Shown: positions 1 through 8,663 of the stretch, piece by piece
How positions within the stretch are numbered: position 1 is the first letter of the stretch
Layout of the letters: each line of letters opens with the position of its first letter
From: Kitasatospora sp. GAS204B
Lineage (GTDB): Bacteria; Actinomycetota; Actinomycetes; Streptomycetales; Streptomycetaceae
NCBI RefSeq assembly: GCF_029892155.1
Contig: NZ_JARZAG010000002.1
Location: 310,001-374,000 of the forward strand
Direction: 5' to 3'
DNA: 64,000 bases
Made by a program: the position numbers and the translations under genes
The notes under the pieces: model-generated
The model's database searches: none
What the model saw: only the letters and a program-made list of their open reading frames with translations
Told to the model about the DNA's origin: nothing

Positions 1-2154
1 GTGACGCTGGCGGTGGACTGGTGGGTGGCCGAGGGCGCCTCGGAGAACATCCGCAAGGCGCTGACCCGGCTGCCGACGGTGGCCGGCGGCCCGATCAGCG
101 AGCCGGTGCACGGCTACCTGGCGCCGGTGATCGCCTACATGACGGCGGTCGGCATGGTCAGCCGGCCGCGCTGGCGGCTCGCGCTCTGGTCCGTCGTACT
201 GCTCAGCGGCGCCGCCGAGCTGATCGGCAGCGACACCACCCCGCTCTCGCTGCTGCTGACCGTGCTGATCGGCTGGTCGGTGGCCTGTGGCACGCTCTAC
301 GCGATCGGCTCGCCCAACATCCGGCCGACCGGGCAGCACCTGATGCTCGGCCTGCGCCGGCTCGGCTTCACGCCGCGCAACGCGCACCGCGCACCGGACG
401 CCCCCGGCGGTACCCGGCGGTACTTCGTCAACCAGCAGGACGCCCCGGCGCTGGACGTCCACATCATCGACCGCGAGCAGCAGGCCTCCGGCTTCTTCTA
501 CCGGGTCTGGCGCCGGGCCCGGCTGCGCTCGGTGGCGGTGCGGCGCAGCCCGCAGTCGCTGCGCCAGGCGCTGGAACAGGAGGCGCTGATCGCCTACGCG
601 GCGGCGGCGGCCGGCGCCCGCGCCCCGCAGCTGGTGGCCACCTCCGAGCTGGGTCCGGACGCCGCGGTCCTGGTCTACGAGAAGGTCGAGGGCCGCATCC
701 TCGACGAACTGCCCGACGAGCAGATCACCGACGAGGTGATGGCCTCGTTCTGGGAGTCGGTCGGCTCCCTGCACCAGCGCCGGATCGCGCACCGCCGGCT
801 GACCGGCGAGTCGCTGCTGGTGGTGGACGAGAAGCTGGGCACGCTGGTCAACCTCTCCGGCGGCGACATCGCGGCCGGCGACCTGACCCTGCGGATCGAC
901 ATCGCGCAGCTGCTGACCACCTTCGCGCTGCGGATCGGCCCCGAGCGCTCGGTCGCGATCGCCAACCGGGTGCTGGGCGCCGAGAAGGTGGCGGCCGCGC
1001 TGCCGCTGCTGCAGCCGGTCGGGATGAGCCGGCAGACCCGTGCCGACCTGGCCAAGCAGGCCAAGGAGCGCAAGGCCGCCGCGCAGGCGCTGGCGGTCGA
1101 GCAGGTGGCGGCCGGCGAGAAGACCCGGGAGGCGGCCGAGGAGGACATCGCCGCGGCCGGCGAGGATCTGCTGAGCCGGATCCGCGGCCAGATCCTGGAG
1201 ATCGCCCCGGAGGCCCCGCTGGCTCCCGCCAAGCTGGAGCGGCTCAAGCCGAAGACGCTGATAACGGTGATCGCGCTGGCCTTCGCCGGCTACCTGGCGG
1301 TCACCACCATCCAGCCGGGCCAGCTGAAGCTCTCCCACATGAACTGGGCCTGGGCCGCGGCCGCGCTGGCCGCCGCCACGGCGAGCTACGGCGCCGCGGC
1401 GATGAGCCTGACCGGCTTCGTGCCCGAGCGGCTGCCGTTCAGGCGGACGGTGGCGGCGCAGCTGGCCGGCTCCTTCGTGAAGCTGGTGGCCCCGGCCGCG
1501 ATCGGCGGCATCGCGCTCAACACCCGCTACCTGCAGAAGCAGGGCGTGCGGCCCGGGCAGGCGGTGGCCAGTGTGGGCGCCTCGCAGCTGGCCGGCCTGG
1601 GCGGGCACCTGCTGCTGCTGTTCTGCTTCGGCCTGATCACCGGCAGCCAGGGCGCCGGGGACATCGGCAGCGAGCGCGCCGTGATCATCGGCGTGCTGAC
1701 CGCGGCGGTGCTGGCACTGGTGATCGCGGCGGTCGGTCCGCTGCGCCGGTTCGTGGTGACCCGGGTCCGCTCGCTCTTCTTCGGCGTGGTGCCGCGGATG
1801 CTCGACCTGATGCAGACCCCCAGCAAGCTGGTGACGGGCTTCGGTGGCATCCTGCTGCTGACCCTGGCCTTCACCGCCTGCCTGGACGCCTCGGTCAAGG
1901 CCTTCGGCGGCTCGATGAGCTTCGCCACCGTCGCGGTGATCTTCCTGACCGCCAACGCGGCCGGGTCCGCCGTGCCGACCCCGGGCGGCATCGGCGCGAT
2001 CGAAGGCGCCCTGATCGTCGCCTTGGTGACCCTCGGGCTGCCGGCCGCCACCGCCACCTCGGCGGTCTTCCTGTTCCGGGCGCTCACCTTCTGGCTGCCG
2101 GTGCTGCCCGGCTGGATCGCCTACAGCTATCTGCAACGCACGGGCGCGATCTAG
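1..2154 (+). CDS. Kinase-like / flippase-like (LPG synthase TM) fusion protein, probably 5'-partial
   Basis: The frame is open from the first base with no visible ribosome binding site, so the true start probably lies upstream. Hydrophobic segments occupy roughly residues 40-100. A kinase-like (APH/RIO-type) domain follows at about 110-350, then a coiled, Ala/Lys/Glu-rich linker (about 345-400), then a C-terminal block of membrane helices (about 418-715) typical of the lysylphosphatidylglycerol synthase TM/AglD flippase-like family (UPF0104). In the kinase-like part the catalytic loop reads HRR (264-266) where HRD or HGD is expected. An IDIAQ stretch (299-303) sits where the metal-binding Asp should be. 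It may therefore be a pseudokinase that senses ligand for a lipid or polyprenyl-lipid transporter; that role is inference. The family assignment of the TM part is solid, the function unknown. Confidence 0.8.
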   Translation: MTLAVDWWVAEGASENIRKALTRLPTVAGGPISEPVHGYLAPVIAYMTAVGMVSRPRWRLALWSVVLLSGAAELIGSDTTPLSLLLTVLIGWSVACGTLYAIGSPNIRPTGQHLMLGLRRLGFTPRNAHRAPDAPGGTRRYFVNQQDAPALDVHIIDREQQASGFFYRVWRRARLRSVAVRRSPQSLRQALEQEALIAYAAAAAGARAPQLVATSELGPDAAVLVYEKVEGRILDELPDEQITDEVMASFWESVGSLHQRRIAHRRLTGESLLVVDEKLGTLVNLSGGDIAAGDLTLRIDIAQLLTTFALRIGPERSVAIANRVLGAEKVAAALPLLQPVGMSRQTRADLAKQAKERKAAAQALAVEQVAAGEKTREAAEEDIAAAGEDLLSRIRGQILEIAPEAPLAPAKLERLKPKTLITVIALAFAGYLAVTTIQPGQLKLSHMNWAWAAAALAAATASYGAAAMSLTGFVPERLPFRRTVAAQLAGSFVKLVAPAAIGGIALNTRYLQKQGVRPGQAVASVGASQLAGLGGHLLLLFCFGLITGSQGAGDIGSERAVIIGVLTAAVLALVIAAVGPLRRFVVTRVRSLFFGVVPRMLDLMQTPSKLVTGFGGILLLTLAFTACLDASVKAFGGSMSFATVAVIFLTANAAGSAVPTPGGIGAIEGALIVALVTLGLPAATATSAVFLFRALTFWLPVLPGWIAYSYLQRTGAI

Positions 2155-2168
2155 GACGGCGGCGGCGG

Positions 2169-2217
2169 ACAGCCGAAGAGGCCGGCCCCCACGAGGGGGA
2201 CCGGCCTCTTCGGCTGT
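2169..2217. terminator. Bidirectional terminator between convergent genes
   Basis: A 17-bp perfect stem (ACAGCCGAAGAGGCCGG with its complement) is extended by a C5/G5 inner stem with one bulged A. It lies between the convergent stops of the flippase-like gene and moeZ, so it can serve both strands. Confidence 0.8.
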
Positions 2218-2259
2218 GCTTCGGATCAGGCTGTACGTCAGATCAGGCCGTGCGTCGAA

Positions 2260-3438
2260 TCAGTAGACCGGCTTCTCGGGCTCGATCTGGTTGACCCAGC
2301 CGATCACGCCGCCGCCCAGGTGGACGGAGTTGGCGAAGCCCGCCGCCTTGAGCACGGCCAGCACCTCGGCCGAGCGGACCCCGGTCTTGCAGTGCAGCAC
2401 GATCTTCCTGTCCTGCGGCAGCTTCTCCAGCGCGTTCCCCATCAGGAACTCGTTCTTGGGGATGAGCACCGCGCCCGGGATGCTGACGATCTCGTACTCG
2501 TTCTGCTCGCGGACGTCGATCAGCAGGATGTCCTCGTGGTTGTCCTGCATCTCCTTGAGCTGCTTGGCCGTGATGGTCGAGCCGAGCGCGGCCTCCTGGG
2601 CCTCCTCCGAGATCGCCCCGCAGAACGCCTCGTAGTCGATGAGCTCGGTGACCGTCGGGTTCTCGCCGCAGAGCGCGCAGTCGGGGTCCTTGCGGACCTT
2701 GACCTGGCGGTAGTTCATCTCCAGGGCGTCGTAGATCATCAGCCGGCCGACCAGTGGCTCGCCGACTCCGGTCAGCAGCTTGATCGCCTCGGTGACCTGG
2801 ATCGAGCCGATCGAGGCGCACAGCACCCCGAGCACGCCGCCCTCGGCGCAGGACGGGACCATGCCCGGCGGCGGCGCCTCCGGGTAGAGGCAGCGGTAGC
2901 ACGGGCCGTGCTCGGCCCAGAAGACGCTGGCCTGGCCGTCGAACCGGTAGATCGAGCCCCAGACGTACGGCTTGCCGAGCAGCACCGCGGCGTCGTTCAC
3001 CAGGTACCGGGTGGCGAAGTTGTCGGTGCCGTCGACGATCAGGTCGTAGCCGGAGAAGATCTCCATCACGTTGTCGTTGTCCAGGCGCTCGTCGTGCAGG
3101 ATCACCTTGACGTACGGGTTGATCTCCTGCACCGAGTCCCGCGCCGACTCGCCCTTGGAGCGGCCGATGTCGGACTGACCGTGAATGATCTGCCGCTGCA
3201 GGTTCGACTCGTCGACGGTGTCGAACTCGACGATGCCGAGCGTGCCCACACCGGCCGCGGCCAGGTACATCAGCGCCGGGGAGCCGAGGCCGCCGGCGCC
3301 CACGCAGAGCACCTTGGCGTTCTTCAGCCGCTTCTGCCCGGCCATCCCGACGTCCGGGATGATCAGGTGGCGGGAGTACCGGCGGACCTCGTCTACGGTG
3401 AGCTCGGCGGCCGGCTCGACCAGGGGTGGCAGCGACAC
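2260..3438 (-). CDS. moeZ: Adenylyltransferase/sulfurtransferase MoeZ (MoeB-rhodanese fusion)
   Basis: This 392-residue E1-like enzyme activates the C-terminal glycine of small sulfur-carrier proteins (MoaD, ThiS, CysO types) by adenylation and then delivers sulfur as a thiocarboxylate. It therefore serves molybdopterin, thiamine and related cofactor synthesis. The ThiF/MoeB domain covers about 15-265, with the nucleotide loop GAGGLGS at 47-53 and zinc-binding CxxC pairs at C180/C183 and C254/C257. A rhodanese domain follows (about 285-390) with the persulfide-forming Cys350 in LHCKTGVRS. The start is GTG, preceded by a GGAG motif. The length and two-domain order are normal for actinobacterial MoeZ. 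It is monocistronic and ends at the shared terminator. Confidence 0.93.
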   Translation of the reverse strand: MSLPPLVEPAAELTVDEVRRYSRHLIIPDVGMAGQKRLKNAKVLCVGAGGLGSPALMYLAAAGVGTLGIVEFDTVDESNLQRQIIHGQSDIGRSKGESARDSVQEINPYVKVILHDERLDNDNVMEIFSGYDLIVDGTDNFATRYLVNDAAVLLGKPYVWGSIYRFDGQASVFWAEHGPCYRCLYPEAPPPGMVPSCAEGGVLGVLCASIGSIQVTEAIKLLTGVGEPLVGRLMIYDALEMNYRQVKVRKDPDCALCGENPTVTELIDYEAFCGAISEEAQEAALGSTITAKQLKEMQDNHEDILLIDVREQNEYEIVSIPGAVLIPKNEFLMGNALEKLPQDRKIVLHCKTGVRSAEVLAVLKAAGFANSVHLGGGVIGWVNQIEPEKPVY

Positions 3439-3583
3439 GGGGACTCCGATGGTCGTCTATACGGTCTTTCCTTCGACCAACAGTGTCATGCCGGTGCGGT
3501 ATTCCGAGACAGCAGGTCCGGCAGGTGAGACAGCCACCGCCGGATGCTGGGCACCGGCCCCGCGGCGCGCCCGGCCGGCCCGG

Positions 3584-4546
3584 CTACACCCGGCAGGCGG
3601 TCTCCAGCCAGACATCGCCCAGCGACTCCTCCAGTGGGGTCTGGGCCCGCCAGCCGAGCCGCTCGCGCGCGGTGCGGACATCGGCCTGCCGCCAGGGCAC
3701 CGGCTCGACCACCGGACGCGGCTCGGGGGGCGCGAGCACGGCGGCGCCGGAGAGCAGTGGCTCCGCGGCGGCCTGCGCGGGCAGCGCCACCGTGCGGATC
3801 TCCTCGCTCAGCGCGCCCTCGAATCCCGCCGCCCGCACCAGCAGTTCCGCCGCCTCACGAGCCCGGACGGCGTGCCCGCTGCCGATGTTGATCACCCCGG
3901 TGGCGGCCGAGACCGCCGCCGCCAGCACCGCGTGCGCCACGTCGCGGACATCGACGAAATCCCGGAACGGGGACAGGTCCGGCATCCGGACCTGGCTCTC
4001 CTGTTGCTCCAGGGCCCGGCGCAGCCCTTCGGCGAGCCGGCCGAAGAGCGAGGCGGCCGGCGTGCCGGGGCCGACCACGTCGAAGACCCGCAGCACCGCC
4101 GCGTCCAGCCCGGAGGAGAGCACCAGCTCGGTGCCGGCCAGCTTGGACACCCCGTACGGGCCGACCGGCCGCGGCTCGGCGCTCTCCGCGACCGGCGCGC
4201 CGACGGGCACCGAGCCGTACTCGGCGGCCGAGCCGATGTGCACCAGCCGGGCCGGTTCCCGACTGCGCCGGATCGCCTCGCAGACGGTCGCCACGGCGAG
4301 CGCGTTGGCTCGCACCAGGGCCCGCGAGGTCCCGTAGGTGGCACCGGCGCAGTTGACCACCACCTGTGGCGCCACCGCGTCCAGGAACCGGGCCAGCGCT
4401 CCGGGGCTCCCGGCCGCCAGGTCGAACCTGATGTCGGCCGAATCCCGCCGCCCGAGCACCGTGACCTGCAGGTCGCGATCCACCAGCAGCCGATCGGCGA
4501 CCCGACGGCCGATGTAGCCGCCGGCACCCAGCAGCAGCACCCTCAT
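3584..4546 (-). CDS. NAD-dependent epimerase/dehydratase family protein
   Basis: A 320-residue extended short-chain dehydrogenase/reductase. The start chosen is the ATG at 4546 because it has a GGAGTC ribosome binding site and puts the Rossmann motif GAGGYIG at residues 7-13; an upstream in-frame ATG gives an unlikely Arg/Pro-rich extension. The SDR active site is intact: Ser106 in IGSAAEYG and the Y131-xxx-K135 pair in PYGVSK. Substrates of this family are usually nucleotide-sugars. It is the last gene of a minus-strand cluster with a glycosyltransferase-like protein and a membrane protein, 82 bases after the latter, which suggests glycan or sugar-nucleotide work. The exact substrate cannot be read from sequence. 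Confidence 0.85.
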   Translation of the reverse strand: MRVLLLGAGGYIGRRVADRLLVDRDLQVTVLGRRDSADIRFDLAAGSPGALARFLDAVAPQVVVNCAGATYGTSRALVRANALAVATVCEAIRRSREPARLVHIGSAAEYGSVPVGAPVAESAEPRPVGPYGVSKLAGTELVLSSGLDAAVLRVFDVVGPGTPAASLFGRLAEGLRRALEQQESQVRMPDLSPFRDFVDVRDVAHAVLAAAVSAATGVINIGSGHAVRAREAAELLVRAAGFEGALSEEIRTVALPAQAAAEPLLSGAAVLAPPEPRPVVEPVPWRQADVRTARERLGWRAQTPLEESLGDVWLETACRV

Positions 4547-4628
4547 CCCAGACTCCTGACCATTGCCTTCGATTGATTGACGTGGTTCCCGAGCCGGCGG
4601 CCCCGCACCGCCGCACCGCACCGCCGCC

Positions 4629-5585
4629 TCACCGGTGCGCCTGCGGGCGGCCGAGCGCCACCCACGCGTACGGCAGCAGCACCACGGCCGCCGTGCCGGT
4701 GGCCAGCGTCGTCAGCGCGCCCGGGGCCGCCGCCCAGCCGGCCGGCAGCAGGCCGCAGGACCGCACCGCCGACAGGCCCGCGCCGAGCCCGTCGGCGGTG
4801 AGTAAGCCGGCCAGCGCGACGCTCTGCCGACCGCAGCGGCGCAGCGCGGCGGCGACCGCGATCAGCAGGCCGAGCGAGGCCTGGGCCACCCACTGGGTGG
4901 GGCCGGCCCGGTGGATCACGGCCTGCAGCAGCCCGCCGGCGGCCGGGCCCGGGCGCGGGGCGATCGCGGTGAGCACCGCGAGCGCGGTGAAGCTGGTCAG
5001 CGCGAGCACCGCCAGGTGCAGCCCGAGGGCCACCGGCAGCACCGGACGCATCCGGGCCCGGAACTGCGCGAGCGTGCCGACCGTGCGCAGCTGGACCTGG
5101 CCCGCGTGCCGCACCCAGCGGGCCGCCCGGTCGGCGGCACCGCAGGCCGCCCAGGCCGCGAGCACCAGCGCCGCCGCCGTACCGACCTGCGACGGGCCGC
5201 TCGAGCCGGCCGACCCCGCCGCCGGGCCCGGTCTCCCGGCCGCGGCGCCGAGCACGGTGACCAGCGGCAGCAGCAGCGCTCCGAGCAGCGCGCCCCGGGC
5301 CCAGCAGCGGTGGCGCCACCCGGAGGCGCGCTGCGGCGCCAGCGGCCCGGCCACGGTCGGGGTGCCGGGCGGCGGCTCGTCGTCCGCGGGCTTGCGCGGC
5401 ACCCGGGCGTAGAGCTCCTCGGCGAGCGAGAAGACGTCCGCGTGTCGGTAGCGCCGGGCCGCGGCGGACCCCAGGCCGGCCTCCTCCAGCACGGCGGCGA
5501 TCTCCCACGGGTGGGTGGCCCGCTCGCACAACTCCCGGTGCTCCGCCAGCAGTTCCCGTACCGGGTCGGCCCCGCCCCCGCCCAT
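4629..5585 (-). CDS. Polytopic membrane protein of a glycosyltransferase operon, function unknown
   Basis: A 318-residue protein with a charged cytosolic N-terminal part (about 1-90, helical, no recognised domain) followed by about six hydrophobic segments. Its ATG shares one base with the TGA of the upstream glycosyltransferase-like gene (TGATG at 5583-5587), so the two are translationally coupled. I do not recognise a family. It is too small and has too few helices for a PelG-type or MOP-family flippase. Context suggests it partners the glycosyltransferase-like protein at the membrane; that is inference. Confidence 0.7.
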   Translation of the reverse strand: MGGGGADPVRELLAEHRELCERATHPWEIAAVLEEAGLGSAAARRYRHADVFSLAEELYARVPRKPADDEPPPGTPTVAGPLAPQRASGWRHRCWARGALLGALLLPLVTVLGAAAGRPGPAAGSAGSSGPSQVGTAAALVLAAWAACGAADRAARWVRHAGQVQLRTVGTLAQFRARMRPVLPVALGLHLAVLALTSFTALAVLTAIAPRPGPAAGGLLQAVIHRAGPTQWVAQASLGLLIAVAAALRRCGRQSVALAGLLTADGLGAGLSAVRSCGLLPAGWAAAPGALTTLATGTAAVVLLPYAWVALGRPQAHR

Positions 5586-7123
5586 CAGTGCGCCCGCGCC
5601 ATCGTGTCGGCCGCCGTGCCGGCCACCCAGAATTCGGCCGGCCGCGCGAACGGCCGCGGCAGCGCGCCGAAGCGGCGCTCGGCGGCCGGGAAGGCCGGCC
5701 AGCGGGAGACCAGCTCCAGGTAGATCTCCCGGAACGCGGCCACCACCGGCTCCACCGCGAAACGCTCCTGCGCCCGCAACCGCCCGGCCAGCCCCAGCCG
5801 GGCCCGCCGCTCCCCGTCGCCGAGCAGCGCCAGGCAGGCGACGCCCAGCGCCGCCGGATCGCCCGGCGGCACCAGCAGCCCGGTCGGCCCGACCACCTCA
5901 CGGGTCACCCCGACATCGGTGGCGATCAGCGCCCGCCCGCTGAGCATCGCCGAGACCAGTGCCCCGGGACCTCGCCGGGCCCGTGCGGAGAACACCGCCA
6001 CCGTCCCGTCCGCCCAGTCGCCGGCAGCCTCCCCTGCTGCACCCTGGAAGACCGCGGCGTCCCCCAGCCGCAGCCGCCGGGCCAGCTCCGCGCAGTGCTC
6101 GCGGTACCCGGCCACCCCTTCGGGGCCGCGCAGCAGCAGCCGCGCCTGCGGCGACTCGGCGCGCACTTGGGCGAAGGCGTGCAGCATCAGCTCCGGATCG
6201 CCGGCCGGCTCCAGCCGCCCGGTCCAGAGCAGCGTGGGCCGGGTCGGCTCGGCACCGGCCGCCGGGCGGTCCACCGCCGCCGTACCCCGGTAGACCACCC
6301 GGATCCGCTCCTGGGAGGCCCCGCAGCGCAACTGCCAGTCGCGGTCGTAGGAGCTGCCGGGGGTGAGCAGCGCGGCCTGCCGGTAGGTCTCCACGGTCAG
6401 CAGCCGGAAGAAGGAGAGCAGCAGCGCCCGCACCGGCCAGCGGTAGGGCGCCTGCCGGTAGCCCAGGTACTGCTCGCGCAGGTGCAGGCCGTGCTCGGTC
6501 AGCACGAAGGGGACCCCGTGCAGCCGCTTGGCCACCAGCGCGGGCAGCGCGGCGGGCCCACCGCCGACCACATGGCACAGGTCGGCGCCGCCCAGGCCGC
6601 CGGGCCCGGTGCCGTACCAGTCGGCCGCGAGCGGGCGCAGGCACTGCTCGAGCAGGTCCCCGGCGACCAACACATCACGCAGCAGCGGCTGCCCGGCGGC
6701 GGTGTCGGCGCCGGGTGCGGTCCAGACCCGCTCCAGCACCTGGTGTGCGTGCTCGGAGGCCAGGAACGCGGGCAACGCGCCGTCCTGCTGGGCCAGTTCG
6801 GCCAACGCGTGCAGGCCTGCCGCGAAGCCGGCCCGCTCGCGCGGCAGGACCAGGGCTCTGACCAGGTCCTCGTAGGCGCGGGCATAGTGCCGGCGGCGGA
6901 TCGCACCCGGCCCGCGCCCCCCGCGCGGCGGGCCGCCGAGCACCAGCGTGCGCACTCCGGGCTGCGGCTCGGCCGCGTCGGCCTCGGCCTCGGCCTCGGC
7001 CTCGGGCAGCAGCAGAAAGCGCTCGAACTCGTGCTCCGGCAGCCCGGCGGTGAGCCGCTCGCACCAGCCGGCGGCACGCTGGGCAGGCGGGCGGGCACCC
7101 TCGGTGAGCAGGGCAATGCGCAT
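5585..7123 (-). CDS. DUF3492/PelF-like GT4-family protein, probably catalytically degenerate
   Basis: 512 residues. The start chosen is the ATG at 7123, with a GGAGGTC ribosome binding site six bases upstream and the N-terminus MRIALLTEG typical of DUF3492 (PelF-type) proteins. The N-terminal half matches the acceptor-side domain. The C-terminal half has the GT-B donor domain, seen in GRLEP at 302-306 and ATDVGVTREVVG near 402-413. Residues usually needed for catalysis in retaining GT4 enzymes are altered. The EX7E element (usually EG.P....EAM) reads RRGPGALVSAM at 383-393, and the usual Lys after GR..P is replaced in GRLEPAGD (302-309). It heads a tightly coupled three-gene operon. Either it is a pseudo-glycosyltransferase or the active site differs from GT4 norms. 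Confidence 0.75.
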   Translation of the reverse strand: MRIALLTEGARPPAQRAAGWCERLTAGLPEHEFERFLLLPEAEAEAEADAAEPQPGVRTLVLGGPPRGGRGPGAIRRRHYARAYEDLVRALVLPRERAGFAAGLHALAELAQQDGALPAFLASEHAHQVLERVWTAPGADTAAGQPLLRDVLVAGDLLEQCLRPLAADWYGTGPGGLGGADLCHVVGGGPAALPALVAKRLHGVPFVLTEHGLHLREQYLGYRQAPYRWPVRALLLSFFRLLTVETYRQAALLTPGSSYDRDWQLRCGASQERIRVVYRGTAAVDRPAAGAEPTRPTLLWTGRLEPAGDPELMLHAFAQVRAESPQARLLLRGPEGVAGYREHCAELARRLRLGDAAVFQGAAGEAAGDWADGTVAVFSARARRGPGALVSAMLSGRALIATDVGVTREVVGPTGLLVPPGDPAALGVACLALLGDGERRARLGLAGRLRAQERFAVEPVVAAFREIYLELVSRWPAFPAAERRFGALPRPFARPAEFWVAGTAADTMARAH

Positions 7124-7518
7124 GACGACCTCCGATGGCAGAACTGTGAACGCGGTGGACGCGGCCGGACCCGCTGTTGCGGCACCAGGGACACCCCGAC
7201 CCTGACGGCCGGTCAGAACGGCGGGAGCACCCGCCCTTGAGTCACGTTCGGGGCGCCCCCGCGCCCCCACCGCACGACCAACCCCCACGGCCGCGCCACC
7301 GGGCGATCACCCGGCCCCGACGGGGCAACCCCCGCCCACTGCTCACTTCAAACACACCCTCGGGCGCCCGCCCCGGCTCACCGGCGGCCACGCCCCCCAC
7401 ATCTGTTCGGTCCGACACCACGAAGGTAGAGCGCACTGCCCGCCGGACGACGCTCAGCGGCCCGCCTGCCACCTGAACGAGTGAACGTCCGTAACCTCAT
7501 TCGGCCCCTGACGTTCGG
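7124..7518. other. 395-bp intergenic region upstream of the glycosyltransferase operon
   Basis: No gene is supported here. Short frames on both strands are Arg/Pro-rich and lack ribosome binding sites. The stretch must hold the promoter of the minus-strand operon starting at 7123 and the 3' end of the hydrolase transcript, but I see no strong hairpin or clear promoter. Confidence 0.4.
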
Positions 7519-8487
7519 TCAGCCCGTCACCTCACGCAGCAACTCCCTTACCGCCCGCCCCACCTGCGCCGGGTGCTCCATCATCGCCACGTGCCCGGAC
7601 TCCGGCAGCACCAGCAGCCGGGCGTCCTGGAAGGCGGCGCAGGCCCGGGCCGCCGAGCGGTACGAGACGAGCTTGTCGCGCAGCCCGTACACCAGCAGCA
7701 CCGGCGCCTCGACCCGCCGGGCCTGCCGCCACAGCGCCTGGTCGCCGCGCTCGGTGTAGGCCGAGACGATCCCGCGCGCCGAGCCGACCAGCACCTGCAT
7801 CGCGTACGGCAGCCCCAGCCGCCGCCGGTACTCGGCCACCGCCGACTCGCGGCGCTCGACCGGGATCTCCCGCGCGTTGCCGTAGACCAGGTCGAGCAGC
7901 CCGTCGGTGGCCTGCTCCACGCTGCGCCCGTCCGCCGGGATCCGCCGCAGCAGCCTGGGCACGCCGGGCACCGCCAGCGCGGCGGTGGGCAGCGCGGTGT
8001 GCTGCGGTGGCAGTTCGGGCAGCGCGGGCGAGATCAGGGTCAGGCTGAGCACCAGGTCGGGACGGAGCGCGGCCAGCCGCACCGCCACCGCGCCGCCGAG
8101 CGAGTTGCCGAACAGGTGCACGGGGCCGCGCCTGCTCGCCTCCAGGTAGCCGATCACCGCCCGCATGTGCCCGGAGACCGAGAGGTTGCCGTCCACCGGC
8201 GGCGGCGACCAGCCGAAGCCCGGCAGGTCCAGCGCCTCACCACGGACCACCCCGACCAGCTCGTCCATCAGCTCGGTCCAGTTGTCCGAGGAGCCGCCGA
8301 GCCCGTGCACGAAGAGGGCCTCGGGCAGGCCGGCCGAGGCGTCCGCGGTCGGCCCGGTCACCGAGAGCAGCGCGCCCGGCACCTCGACGGTCCGAGTCGC
8401 CCAGCGGTCGGCCGGCCGCGGATCCGCGCCGCCGTCGCCGCCCGACCACCGCTGTGCCCCGGCCCGTTCCCGCTGCTCAGTGCTCAT
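7519..8487 (-). CDS. Alpha/beta-fold hydrolase
   Basis: 322 residues from the ATG at 8487, chosen because the upstream extension of the frame is low-quality sequence. The fold signature HGLGGSSDNW (61-70) carries the oxyanion hole. The nucleophile is Ser129 in GNSLGG, the acid is probably Asp271 (YGLRDKLV) and the base His299 (ESGHVAMMEHP), so the triad is complete. There is no signal peptide, so it is cytosolic. The substrate is unknown; the family includes esterases, C-C hydrolases and haloperoxidases. It is divergent from the TetR gene at 8664 and the 176-bp gap probably holds both promoters, so it is a plausible target of that repressor. Confidence 0.87.
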   Translation of the reverse strand: MSTEQRERAGAQRWSGGDGGADPRPADRWATRTVEVPGALLSVTGPTADASAGLPEALFVHGLGGSSDNWTELMDELVGVVRGEALDLPGFGWSPPPVDGNLSVSGHMRAVIGYLEASRRGPVHLFGNSLGGAVAVRLAALRPDLVLSLTLISPALPELPPQHTALPTAALAVPGVPRLLRRIPADGRSVEQATDGLLDLVYGNAREIPVERRESAVAEYRRRLGLPYAMQVLVGSARGIVSAYTERGDQALWRQARRVEAPVLLVYGLRDKLVSYRSAARACAAFQDARLLVLPESGHVAMMEHPAQVGRAVRELLREVTG

Positions 8488-8663
8488 GGGAGAAGATGGT
8501 AGTGAGACTCTGGCGCCCACCGGGGCCGCGCGCCGTATTGTGGGCTCTCGACAACCCGAGAGCAGCAGTTTTCCCTGCACAGGCAGGCGCGCACCGGGTT
8601 ACCCGAAAGTAGAATCACTCCCCATTGCCCGAGCACCACCGCCAGCCAGAAGTGAGGAGCGCC

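Noticed and set aside
5588..7240. 550-codon plus-strand frame opposite the glycosyltransferase-like gene
   Set aside because: Antisense shadow: Arg/Pro/Gln-rich with no motif, while the minus strand has a ribosome binding site and family motifs.
7242..7476. Small genes in the 395-bp gap upstream of the glycosyltransferase operon
   Set aside because: Overlapping frames on both strands are Arg/Pro/Gly-rich and have no ribosome binding site.
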